From positions 1 to 64,000 of the forward strand of contig NZ_LMLW01000008.1 in assembly GCF_001422045.1 (NCBI RefSeq): a stretch of 64,000 nucleotides of DNA, given 5' to 3'. Below the pieces are notes generated by a model. It was not told the DNA's origin. It did no database searches and was given only the letters and a program-made list of their open reading frames with translations. The DNA comes from Sphingomonas sp. Leaf242. Its GTDB lineage: Bacteria > Pseudomonadota > Alphaproteobacteria > Sphingomonadales > Sphingomonadaceae. The translations under genes and the position numbers were made by a program. Shown piece after piece: positions 46,210-54,395 of the stretch (its first letter is position 1; every line of letters starts with the position of its first letter).

Positions 46210-47241
46210 TCATTCTCCTGGGACCAGCGCCATGATGTCGCGGTACAGTGCGGCGGGTATCGTCACGCCCTCGGTCAAGCTCCGCGCCCGCGCCGCATAT
46301 CGCCGTTGCGACGGCAGCCGAGCGCCCTGCCCCTCGATCGCCGCGAACATCGCCTCCGCGCGGGCGAGGTGCTCGGCGACTGCATCGCCCAGGAACCCGA
46401 CCGGATCGATCGCGATGATCAGTTCCCCGCCGATCGGCGACCCACCGCGCGCCGCGTCGGCCTCAAGCGACTCCCGGCTCGTCATGTCGCCGATCAGCGG
46501 CCCGGCGAGCAGCTCGACCATCGCCGCCAGCGCCGACCCCTTGTGCCCGCCAAACGTCCGCATCGCGCCGTTCAGCACCGCTGCGGCTTCGGTCGTCGGC
46601 TGCCCGTCCGCATCATAACCCCAATCGTCGGGCACCGCCTTCCCGGCGCGCCGATGCAGTTCGATCTCACCGCGCGCGACCGCGCTCGTCGCGAAGTCGA
46701 ACACGAACGGTTCGCGGCCGGGCCGCGGCCAGCCGAACGCGATCGGGTTGGTCCCGAACACGGGCTGCGTGCCCCCCGCCGGCGCGACCCAGGCATGGCT
46801 CGGCGTCACCGCGAGCGCGACCAGCCCGTCCTCCGCCAGCGCCTCGACCTCAGGCCACAACGCCGCGAAATGCACCACGTTGTTCAGCGCCATCGCGGCG
46901 ATCCCATACGCGCGCGCCCTCTCCGCCAGCACTGGCCGACCCCGCTCGAACGCGAGTTGCGCGAACCCGCCGCCGCCATCGACCCGCACGAGCGCGCGCG
47001 CCGGCTCGCTCACCACCGGCTCGGCATCGACCGCAACGACACCCTTGGCGATGCTGTTCGCCGCGACCAGCAGCCGGTAGATGCCGTGGCTCGCACAGCC
47101 GTCACGCTCGCCCGCCACCATCGTCTCCGCCACCGCCTCGGCATGCGCCCGCGACAGGCCAGCCTCGAGCAACACGCGCCGGGCAAGCGTGCGGACCTCG
47201 TCGAGCGTAAAGCGAACGCCGTCTGCCTGCGCGTCGGTCAT
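46210..47241 (-). CDS. Ldh2/DpkA-family reductase, probable delta1-pyrroline/piperideine-2-carboxylate reductase
   Basis: A 343-residue NAD(P)H-dependent oxidoreductase of the malate/L-lactate dehydrogenase-2 family. Recognised features are the conserved DGCASHGIYRL (catalytic His near 54), the FGTNPIAFGWPRP loop and FGGHKGSALAAMVELL, which binds the cofactor. This branch includes reductases of cyclic imines that yield L-proline or pipecolate. Proximity to proline-like metabolism supports that role, though ureidoglycolate or lactate-type substrates cannot be ruled out. I use ATG 47241. The stop overlaps an upstream start candidate of the DUF885 gene. Confidence 0.85.
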   Translation of the reverse strand: MTDAQADGVRFTLDEVRTLARRVLLEAGLSRAHAEAVAETMVAGERDGCASHGIYRLLVAANSIAKGVVAVDAEPVVSEPARALVRVDGGGGFAQLAFERGRPVLAERARAYGIAAMALNNVVHFAALWPEVEALAEDGLVALAVTPSHAWVAPAGGTQPVFGTNPIAFGWPRPGREPFVFDFATSAVARGEIELHRRAGKAVPDDWGYDADGQPTTEAAAVLNGAMRTFGGHKGSALAAMVELLAGPLIGDMTSRESLEADAARGGSPIGGELIIAIDPVGFLGDAVAEHLARAEAMFAAIEGQGARLPSQRRYAARARSLTEGVTIPAALYRDIMALVPGE

Positions 47242-47282
47242 GCAAAGGCTCCGCGGTCGAATCCGCATTCAGCGCGCAAGAC

Positions 47283-47341
47283 CTGTTTCCCCGCGAAGGC
47301 GGGGATCCAGACTGGACTCCCGCCTTCGCGGGAGAACAAGG
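47283..47341. repeat. Palindromic repeat, family 3 copy b
   Basis: Nearly identical to 4006-4066: ctgtttccccgcgaaggcgg is followed by gggatccagactggactccc and the mirror arm gccttcgcgggagaacaagg. It lies in the 145-bp gap between the GH127 gene and the reductase gene, inside what otherwise looks like one operon. Confidence 0.85.
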
Positions 47342-47386
47342 AAGGGAGCGCTGCCGCCGGATTGCGGACCAACCCTGGCACCCCGC

Positions 47387-49774
47387 TCACGCGACCCCAC
47401 CCGGCTTGGCAGCCACCATCCGCACCCCGAACACCGGCCCCGCCGACGACCGGTCATGCGGGACGAACCGCACCTTCACGCTAGCCTTGCCCTTGGTCAG
47501 CCCGATCGGCAGCGGATACTCGACATCGAAGAACTTGCCCGGCTGGTCCGCCTCGAGATGCTGCGTGGCGACCTTCACGTTGTCCACGAGGATGTCGAAA
47601 TCGCGCGCGCGCTCGTCGCCCCAATAGGTCGCCTGCAAGACCAGCGGCCCCGGCCGCGTCTTCATCGCGAACTCGAAATAGCCGCCCGACCGTGCATCGC
47701 GCCCATTCCGCCCGCGATAGCTGACCGGATACGAGATCTCCGACGTGAGCGCATGATCGCGCTCGGGCTGCATCTCGCCGAGGTGCATCACGTCGACCGA
47801 GCGCGCGGCGAGATCCTTCAACCGCGCCTGCTCGGTCAGGAACGCCGCCTCCTCGATCTTCCACGCCGCCTCGCTAAAGCGCTTGAAATACACCGCGCTG
47901 CGCCGGTCGTACTGGCTGTAGAACGGCACGAAGGTGAGGTCGGCGGGCCGGATGATCCCCTTCGTCGCATAGCGCGCCCCGGCGCCGACCGTCGGCGTGA
48001 ATGCGGCAAGCAGATCCGCGCCGACCATCGCCGGATCCGCCCGCTCCCATTTCGCCTCGGTCGGCCCGAGATCGGCGGCCATCACCATCGGCCCGCGCAG
48101 CACCGCGACCGTATCGACGTCGCCTGGTGCACTTTCCAGCCTCAGGTCGAGCGGCACGCTGATCGCAACGACATCCCCCGCCTTCCACCGCCGCTCGACG
48201 ATCGCATAGCCCTTCGCTAGCACCGGCTCGACCGCTGCGCCATTGACCGTCACCGTCGCGCGCCCGTTCGCCCAGCCCGGCACGCGCAACGCGATCGGAA
48301 ACCGCCCCGGCCTGGCCAGCTTCGTCAGCGTCAGCCGCGATTCCGGCTCGAACGGATAGCGCGTATCGAGTGTCAGTACTGCTCCCCGAGCCTGCCAGCG
48401 CGCCTCCGCCGGGATGTAGAGATTGACCAGCAGCGTGCCGTCGCCTTCCCAGAAGATTGCCTCGCCGTGCTTGGCATGACTCTCCATTCCCGTGCCGACG
48501 CAGCACCAGAACGCGTCGTCCTTCGGCGTCGAATACTCGCGCGCGGTGCCCGTCATCAGTGGCGTCATATAGGTGAAGCCCGCAGTCTTCGGGTTCTGCG
48601 CGGCCATGATGTGGTTCAGGTGCGCGCGCTCGTAATAATCGAACATCGCGCCGTCCGGTGCCCAGCCATAGAGCTGCTGCGTCAGCTTCAGCATGTTGTA
48701 GCTGTTGCAATGCTCGCACGTCTGCTCGGTGATGTGGTTCGCGATGGTGTCGGGCCCGGAGAAATACTCGCGGTCGGCATTGCCGCCGATCACGTAGCTG
48801 TGATGCTGCGTGACGGTGTTCCAGAAGAACCGCGCGGCGTTCGCGGGCGCGGGCTTGCCGTTCAGCTCGTGGATCCGCGCAAGCCCGACCAGTTTCGGTA
48901 CCTGCGTATTGGCGTGGAAGTTCGCGAGCTTGTCCTCACCCGTGACCATCGGATCGAGCATCTTCCGGTCGTACAACCGCTCCGCGACGTCGAGCCATTG
49001 CTTGTTCCCGGTCCGCGCGGACAGCTCGGCATAGCTCTCATTCAGCCCACCGTATTCGCACCCAAGCAAAATCTGCATCTGCGCATCGTCGAGCGCCGCG
49101 AACACCTTCGCGAAATACTCCGCCAACCCGGTCGCGACGCTCAGCGCCTGCGTATTACCCCACGCGCCGTGCACATCGAGCAGCCCCGCGAACACCTTGT
49201 GCACCGTATATAGCGGCGACCACGACCCGTTGAGATCGAACCCGCCCGACTTGATCTCGCCGCGCATCACCTCGGGGAAGATCTCCTCGCCATCGACGAT
49301 CGTGCCGTCCTTCCGCTTGCGCCCCAGCGCGCCGACATAGCCGGTGCCGCGCTTCGCCTGCGCCCGCGCCAGTTCTGCAACGATGTAATCCGCGCGCGCG
49401 CGACACTCGGTATCACCGGTCTGTGCGTGCATCAGCACCAGCGCGGTCAGATAATGACCGAGCGTATGCCCGGCGATCGTGTCGCTTTCCCACCCGCCAT
49501 AGAGCTGCGCCTTCGCAGGCAGCCCGGCATAGACCATGAAGTTATGCAGCAACCGATCCGCGCTCAGCCGCAGCAGATACGCGCGATTGACCTCGACCGC
49601 GGTCGCGTAGGCGGACGGGAGCAAGCGCACCGCGGACAACGGCAAAGGCTTGGCCTTGGTCGGGAGCAGCGTCGTCCCCCTGCCAGTCGCCCCCTTGCCA
49701 AACGCCTGTTCGCCCACCGACAACAGCGCCACCGCCGTCGTCCCCATCAATACATCCCGGCGGTTTGCGAACAT
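47387..49774 (-). CDS. GH127/GH146-type beta-L-arabinofuranosidase
   Basis: A 795-residue exported enzyme (twin-Arg-like NRRDVLMGTTAVALLSVG leader) with the GH127 (alpha/alpha)6 barrel. Zinc ligands match Bifidobacterium HypBA1: Glu and Cys in TEQTCEHCNSYN (near 350) and the Cys pair in FWCCVGTGMESH (near 424). The Glu in DREYFSGP is a candidate acid/base. The last 150 residues look like an extra DUF6805-type beta domain. These enzymes release beta-L-arabinofuranose, for example from hydroxyproline-linked arabinan of extensin. ATG 49774 has GGAG six bases upstream. Operator B lies 14 bases further. Confidence 0.92.
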   Translation of the reverse strand: MFANRRDVLMGTTAVALLSVGEQAFGKGATGRGTTLLPTKAKPLPLSAVRLLPSAYATAVEVNRAYLLRLSADRLLHNFMVYAGLPAKAQLYGGWESDTIAGHTLGHYLTALVLMHAQTGDTECRARADYIVAELARAQAKRGTGYVGALGRKRKDGTIVDGEEIFPEVMRGEIKSGGFDLNGSWSPLYTVHKVFAGLLDVHGAWGNTQALSVATGLAEYFAKVFAALDDAQMQILLGCEYGGLNESYAELSARTGNKQWLDVAERLYDRKMLDPMVTGEDKLANFHANTQVPKLVGLARIHELNGKPAPANAARFFWNTVTQHHSYVIGGNADREYFSGPDTIANHITEQTCEHCNSYNMLKLTQQLYGWAPDGAMFDYYERAHLNHIMAAQNPKTAGFTYMTPLMTGTAREYSTPKDDAFWCCVGTGMESHAKHGEAIFWEGDGTLLVNLYIPAEARWQARGAVLTLDTRYPFEPESRLTLTKLARPGRFPIALRVPGWANGRATVTVNGAAVEPVLAKGYAIVERRWKAGDVVAISVPLDLRLESAPGDVDTVAVLRGPMVMAADLGPTEAKWERADPAMVGADLLAAFTPTVGAGARYATKGIIRPADLTFVPFYSQYDRRSAVYFKRFSEAAWKIEEAAFLTEQARLKDLAARSVDVMHLGEMQPERDHALTSEISYPVSYRGRNGRDARSGGYFEFAMKTRPGPLVLQATYWGDERARDFDILVDNVKVATQHLEADQPGKFFDVEYPLPIGLTKGKASVKVRFVPHDRSSAGPVFGVRMVAAKPGGVA

Positions 49775-49787
49775 CTTTATCTCCATT

Positions 49788-49811
49788 CGGATATCGTATA
49801 CTATACGTCCG
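49788..49811. promoter_or_regulatory. Candidate operator B, GH127/DUF5695 divergent promoter
   Basis: A 24-bp imperfect inverted repeat starting CGGATATCGTATAC and ending TATACGTCCG. It contains TATCGTATAC, the run also present in the hydroxyproline promoter (40323-40332), and GGATATCGTATA, which appears in reverse before the TonB receptor gene (59954-59965). It sits 14 bp upstream of the GH127 start and 57 bp upstream of the divergent DUF5695 gene, so it could repress both. Confidence 0.65.
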
Positions 49812-49867
49812 ACAAGGCAGCGCAAGTGACACTTTATCCTCACCTTTGACTTCGAGCGAGTAACGCC

Positions 49868-52594
49868 ATGACAGCCTTCCGCCTCCTGACGCTGCTGCTG
49901 GCAACGACCGCGACGCTGCCCGGCGGTGCGCAACCCAAGCCTGCCAAGCCAAGCTACCGCCCGATCGCGCAGACCCCGCTTCGCACCCCCGCCTTCCGCG
50001 TCGCGCTGCGCACCGACACGCAGACGCTCGCCCGGCTGCCCCCCGCCGCCGAGCCCGGCTTCGACTTCGTCCCCGGCGCCCGCGAAGCCGAGCGTGCCGC
50101 CGACGGCTATGTCCATATCGGCGACATCCACCTCCGCGTCCGCCAGCCCGGCGGCGCCTGGACCGACTTCGCCTCCGCACAGCACCGCAAGGCGATCCGC
50201 CGCCTGCCCGCGACCGGCGCGACGCTCGCCGCCGCTGACATCACCGCCTCGCTCGGGACCGCCAGCCCGTTGCGCGTCGAGCGCCGCTGGATCGACGACC
50301 ACGGCGTCCTCGCGCTTCACTTCACGCTGACCAACACCACGAACGCCCCCGTCGAGATCGGTGCGCTCGGGCTGCCGATGGTGTTCGACAACATCATCAC
50401 CGACCGCAGCCTCGAACAGGCGCACGCGCAGGCGAGCTTCGTCGACCCCTATATCGGCCGTGACGCCGGCTACCTCCAGGTCACCCGCCTCAACGGCGCC
50501 GGCCCCGCGCTGCTCGTCCTCCCCGAAAAGGGCACGCCGCTCGAAGCCTATCGCCCGATCCTCGAAGCCGCCAAGGCGCCCAAGGGCGACATCTTCACCG
50601 ATCGCAGCAAGCGCGGCCAGACCTCCGAAGGGTTCTACGACTGGACCGTCGCCAGCAAGGCCTTTGCCGAGAAGGAATGGGCCAAGGCCGGCGAACAGTG
50701 GAACGTCCCGACCAGCTTCACGCTCGCCCCCGGCGCAGCGCGCACGATCGGCGTCCGCTTCGTCACCGCGCCGTCGATCGCGGCCATCGAGGACACGCTC
50801 GTCGCCAACCACCGCCCCGTAGCGGTCGGCATCCCCGGTTATGTCGTCCCGACCGACCAGGACGCCTCACTGTTCCTCAAGACACCGCAACCGATCGCCA
50901 AGGTCGAGAGCTTCCCCGCTGGCGCGCTCACCGCAACGCCGGCCGCCGGCGCGAAAGGTTGGGCCCGCTACACCGTCCGCAGCAAAGGCTGGGGCCGCGC
51001 GAGCCTCGCGATCACCTATGCCGACGGCAGCGTCCAGACGGTCAGCTACTACATCACCAAGCCGCTCGACCAGACGATGGCCGACCTCGGCCGGTTCTCG
51101 ACGACGAAGCAGTGGTACGAGGACAAGGCCGACCCGTTCGGCCGCAATCCCGCGATCCTCACCTACGACCGCGAGGCCGGCAAAGTGGTCACGCAGGACC
51201 CGCGCGTCTGGATCTCGGGCATGAGCGACGAAGGCGGCGCCGGCAGCTGGGTCGCGGCGATTGCGAAGCAGCTCGACAACCCCGACCCCGCCGAGATCGC
51301 CAAGCTGCAACGCCTCGTCGACGAGACCATTCAAGGCGACCTGCAAATCCCCGACGGCCCGCACGCCGGCGCGGTGCGGAAGAGCCTGTTCTACTACGAT
51401 CCCGCCGCGCACCCCGGCTATTACGACCCGACCGTCGACTGGAAGACCTGGACCTCCTGGTCGAAGAAGGACGCTGGCGATCTCGGTCGCGCGTACAATT
51501 ACCCCCACGTCGCGATCGGCCACTGGGTGCTGTACCGCGTCGCGCGCAATCACCCCGGACTCGTCACCGCGCATCCGTGGCGCTGGTATCTCGACCACGC
51601 GTACCAGACGACCACCGCGATGATGCGCGACGCGCCCTATTACACGCAGTTCGGGCTGATGGAGGGCGACGTGTTCGTCGACATCCTCAAGGACCTGAAG
51701 CGCGAAGGCCTGACCGCGGAGGCGACCGAGATGGAGCGCCTGATGAAGCAGCGCGCCGATCATTGGCGGACACTGCGCTATCCGTTCGGCAGCGAGATGG
51801 CGTGGGATTCGACCGGCCAGCCCGAAGTCTACGCGTGGATGCGCTATTTCGGTTACCAACCGCAGGCCGACGTCACGCGGAAAGTGATCCTCGCCTACGA
51901 CCCGACGATCCCGAGCTGGGGCTATAACGGCAATGCGCGGCGCTATTGGGACTTCCTGTACGGCGGCAAATACCCGCGGATCGAGCGCCAGCTCCACCAT
52001 TACGGCTCGACGCTCAACGCAGTCCCGCTGTTCGACGCCTACCGTGCCGACCCGACCGACCTGCGCCTTCTTCGCATCGCGTACGGCGGCATGATGGGCG
52101 GGATCACCAACATCGACCGCGACGGCTTTTCCTCCGCCGCGTTTCACTCCGCGCCCGACATGATGAAATGGGACCCGTATAGCGGCGACTACGGCATGGG
52201 CTTCTACGGCCACGCGATCACCGCCGCGAGCTATCTGGTGAACGACCCGATTTTCGGCTGGCTGGGCTTCGGCGGCAATGTCGAGCAGGCGGCTAGGGCA
52301 GTGAGCATCACCCCGAAGGACGGCGCCCGCACGCGGCTCTTCGTCGCCCCCGCCGGATTATGGATCACCCTGGAGGCCGGGAAGATCGTGGCCGCCCGGT
52401 ATACGCCATCGACGGGGGCCATCACGCTAACGCTCGATGCGGCGACCAAGATCAATCCAGCCGCGCGCGTGTTCGTCGAGACGACGACCAAGACCGGCCG
52501 ACCTTACGCTGTAGCCGCAGCGCAACTCGAACGCGGCGGCTACACCGTACGACTAGGATCGACGCCGACCGAACTCAGCCTGTCGCCGCGATAG
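49868..52594 (+). CDS. Exported DUF5695-family protein, putative glycan-active enzyme
   Basis: A 908-residue protein with a signal peptide (1-22, ending GGAQ). A beta-rich N-terminal part (about 30-390) precedes an alpha/alpha-barrel-like part with many Trp, Tyr and acidic residues (WISGMSDEGGAGSWVAAIAK, RAYNYPHVAIGHWVLYRVAR, WGYNGNARRYWDFLYGGKYPR). I recognise the DUF5695 pattern, seen near glycoside hydrolases, but no proven activity. It is divergent from the GH127 gene across operator B, so it probably belongs to the same glycan system. Acidic residues near ISGMSDEGG could be catalytic; this is a guess. Confidence 0.8.
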   Translation: MTAFRLLTLLLATTATLPGGAQPKPAKPSYRPIAQTPLRTPAFRVALRTDTQTLARLPPAAEPGFDFVPGAREAERAADGYVHIGDIHLRVRQPGGAWTDFASAQHRKAIRRLPATGATLAAADITASLGTASPLRVERRWIDDHGVLALHFTLTNTTNAPVEIGALGLPMVFDNIITDRSLEQAHAQASFVDPYIGRDAGYLQVTRLNGAGPALLVLPEKGTPLEAYRPILEAAKAPKGDIFTDRSKRGQTSEGFYDWTVASKAFAEKEWAKAGEQWNVPTSFTLAPGAARTIGVRFVTAPSIAAIEDTLVANHRPVAVGIPGYVVPTDQDASLFLKTPQPIAKVESFPAGALTATPAAGAKGWARYTVRSKGWGRASLAITYADGSVQTVSYYITKPLDQTMADLGRFSTTKQWYEDKADPFGRNPAILTYDREAGKVVTQDPRVWISGMSDEGGAGSWVAAIAKQLDNPDPAEIAKLQRLVDETIQGDLQIPDGPHAGAVRKSLFYYDPAAHPGYYDPTVDWKTWTSWSKKDAGDLGRAYNYPHVAIGHWVLYRVARNHPGLVTAHPWRWYLDHAYQTTTAMMRDAPYYTQFGLMEGDVFVDILKDLKREGLTAEATEMERLMKQRADHWRTLRYPFGSEMAWDSTGQPEVYAWMRYFGYQPQADVTRKVILAYDPTIPSWGYNGNARRYWDFLYGGKYPRIERQLHHYGSTLNAVPLFDAYRADPTDLRLLRIAYGGMMGGITNIDRDGFSSAAFHSAPDMMKWDPYSGDYGMGFYGHAITAASYLVNDPIFGWLGFGGNVEQAARAVSITPKDGARTRLFVAPAGLWITLEAGKIVAARYTPSTGAITLTLDAATKINPAARVFVETTTKTGRPYAVAAAQLERGGYTVRLGSTPTELSLSPR

Positions 52595-52638
52595 TCGGCA
52601 CGCTACCTCGGCCAAAGCCGAGGTAGCGATCCTCCGGA

Positions 52639-53307
52639 TCACTTCAAAAGTTCGCGAACCGCCTTCACCGAGGTCGCACCGGCGGTCGATGCCCGCGTGG
52701 ATGCGGCCTCGTCGATCGTGACGCGTCCGGCGCGATCCCATTGCAGCACCACCGGCTCCAGGACTTCGGCGTTGGGTGACGCCGCCTTGTAGATCACGGC
52801 GATCCGTACCGGGTCGCTCGCACCGAGTATCCCGACCGCATCGGTCGACAGGCAGGTTTCCGCCTCCCACGCACCGCTGCCGATCGTCGGGAGGACCGTC
52901 GCGCGACCATTCTGCACGATCGCGGCGAAACAGCCCGCGTTCACCGCGTCGGGCGCTTTGCCCTCGCCCGCCACGAAGGTGGCGATCTGCTGTCCTCCGC
53001 TCGTGATTTTGAACGACTGGGCCGATGTGACGGCAACATCGCTCAGCGTGCCCGCCGCCTGCCGAACCGCGGCGATCGCACCCGCGTCGGCAGGCGCCAG
53101 CAGCTTGAGGGAACCTTGCGCCACCGCGGGCGCGGCATCGGCAAGATCCGCATTGCCGGTGACGGTGGCAAGATCCGCATTGCCGGTGATGGTGTCGGAC
53201 GATGCCACAGCTTCGGTCGCGTTGCCATGCGCGCCACCCGTACCCGCGCTGCACGCGGCCACGGCGATCGCGACCAATGGAATCAACATTTTGTGCCGTT
53301 CGATCAT
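52639..53307 (-). CDS. Putative lipoprotein, unknown function
   Basis: A 222-residue protein with a lipoprotein signal ending in the lipobox VAAC (about residue 19). A low-complexity linker has two tandem nine-residue units (TITGNADLA, TVTGNADLA) encoded by a 27-bp DNA repeat. The rest is a small globular domain with Cys pairs (AGCFAAIV, AETCLST). I do not recognise the family. It lies 13 bp downstream of a muramidase gene on the same strand and is probably co-transcribed with it. ATG 53307 has AGGA about 10 bases upstream; ATG 53289 is an alternative start. Confidence 0.72.
   Translation of the reverse strand: MIERHKMLIPLVAIAVAACSAGTGGAHGNATEAVASSDTITGNADLATVTGNADLADAAPAVAQGSLKLLAPADAGAIAAVRQAAGTLSDVAVTSAQSFKITSGGQQIATFVAGEGKAPDAVNAGCFAAIVQNGRATVLPTIGSGAWEAETCLSTDAVGILGASDPVRIAVIYKAASPNAEVLEPVVLQWDRAGRVTIDEAASTRASTAGATSVKAVRELLK
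53140..53193 (-). repeat. 27-bp tandem duplication within the lipoprotein gene
   Basis: ggcaagatccgcattgccgg tgacggt (53140-53166) is followed directly by a second copy with one change, tgatggt (53167-53193). Each unit keeps the reading frame and encodes nine residues (T-I/V-TGNADLA). The near identity suggests a recent slippage event in the linker after the lipid-anchored Cys. Confidence 0.93.
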
Positions 53308-53320
53308 GTCACTGCAATCC

Positions 53321-54208
53321 TCAGTTCGCAAATCGTTGGTAGTTGCTTCGCATGTGCTGGTCGTATTGATTCTTGGCATAGCCGGGGCCGTTGTAGATCC
53401 GCGCGAAGGTCGCCCAATTGCGCGTGCGAAGCGCGGTCAGCAAGCGACCATCGCCGCGGACGAACGCAACGAATGCCTTGAGCTGCGCGGCGACGGAATG
53501 CTTCATGGCGGCGACGAAGCTCTCGACCGTCGAGTGTCCGGCCTGGACATGGTTTTCGCCCAGAATCTGGAAGGCGCCCCAGGACGCGGATTTCAGCGCG
53601 GCCGGGCGATCCAGCATGATCGCGCGGTCCAGCTTTGGATATTGTTCGGAAAAGCGGCCATATCCACCCTGTACCGAGTTGCAGATGTCGGGGTTGGATT
53701 GCGCAAAACGCCCATTCGTATGCTTGTAGAATTTGTGCCGCTCGAACAGGATCGTCGGACGGCCCGATGTGTCGAACGCGCCGCGGATATCGACTTCGGT
53801 CTTCACCACCGCCTTAATCGCGGCGACCTCGCACCCGAGCTGCGACGCGGCCTCGACATAAAGGTCTTCCGACAAGCCCCCTGGACCGGCGCGCCCGGGG
53901 CTTCCCCCGCCGCCGGATGGCGCTGGCGCTGGTGTCGCCCTGGGCGCTGGAGCCGGTCCGGCAGCACGCCGGCTGAGCATGGTAATGGTCCGGCCACCCG
54001 GATCGACCACGCCATCGGGTCGCGAGAGGTGGACCACGGTCTGCTGATACCGCTTGATCGCCGCCGATGTGAGCGGCCCCATATTCCCGTCGACATCGAG
54101 CTTGCTCTGGCCGGGCAGCATACCCCCCGCGCGATTGAGCAACTGTTGGACCGTGCGAACATCAGCAGTGCGATTGGGTCGCCGTTCGCCAACAGCGAAT
54201 GCGATCAT
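53321..54208 (-). CDS. N-acetylmuramidase (DUF3380-like) with N-terminal peptidoglycan-binding domain
   Basis: A 295-residue protein with a peptidoglycan-binding-type helical domain (about 15-80), a Pro/Ala/Gly linker (85-110) and a muramidase domain. The likely catalytic Glu138 is in AIKAVVKTEVDIRGAF, and the family pattern continues with ILFERHKFYKHTNG, SASWGAFQILGENH and IYNGPGY. There is no signal peptide, so it must leave the cell by lysis, a secretion system or not at all. This architecture is common in phage endolysins and some secreted effectors. A GAGGAG lies seven bases before ATG 54208. A lipoprotein gene follows. Confidence 0.88.
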   Translation of the reverse strand: MIAFAVGERRPNRTADVRTVQQLLNRAGGMLPGQSKLDVDGNMGPLTSAAIKRYQQTVVHLSRPDGVVDPGGRTITMLSRRAAGPAPAPRATPAPAPSGGGGSPGRAGPGGLSEDLYVEAASQLGCEVAAIKAVVKTEVDIRGAFDTSGRPTILFERHKFYKHTNGRFAQSNPDICNSVQGGYGRFSEQYPKLDRAIMLDRPAALKSASWGAFQILGENHVQAGHSTVESFVAAMKHSVAAQLKAFVAFVRGDGRLLTALRTRNWATFARIYNGPGYAKNQYDQHMRSNYQRFAN

Positions 54209-54395
54209 GGTATTACTCCTCGGAGGAAGATCTGATTGCCCCAGTTAACGAGAGGCGGCGCTCTGATCTAGATGTCCCGTTCCAAGAAATTGCTTTAACC
54301 AAGCTGGCGCTGCCGAAGACTTCGTGCCGGCAATGGCACTATACGACACGCCTGACCGCATCAGTCCGCCGACTGAATCCTTGAATTTCAGGATG

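Noticed and set aside
44357..46618. Plus-strand frame of 753 codons across DUF885 and the reductase gene
   Set aside because: It spans two clear minus-strand genes and has the usual antisense Arg/His-rich make-up.
47387..50812. Extended 1141-codon version of the GH127 gene
   Set aside because: The upstream part is antisense to the DUF5695 gene and passes through the promoter region; ATG 49774 has a good ribosome site and leader.
54209..54395. Possible small gene between the muramidase and GH2 genes
   Set aside because: The short frames here have no ribosome site of note, no recognisable product and no coding bias that I can see.
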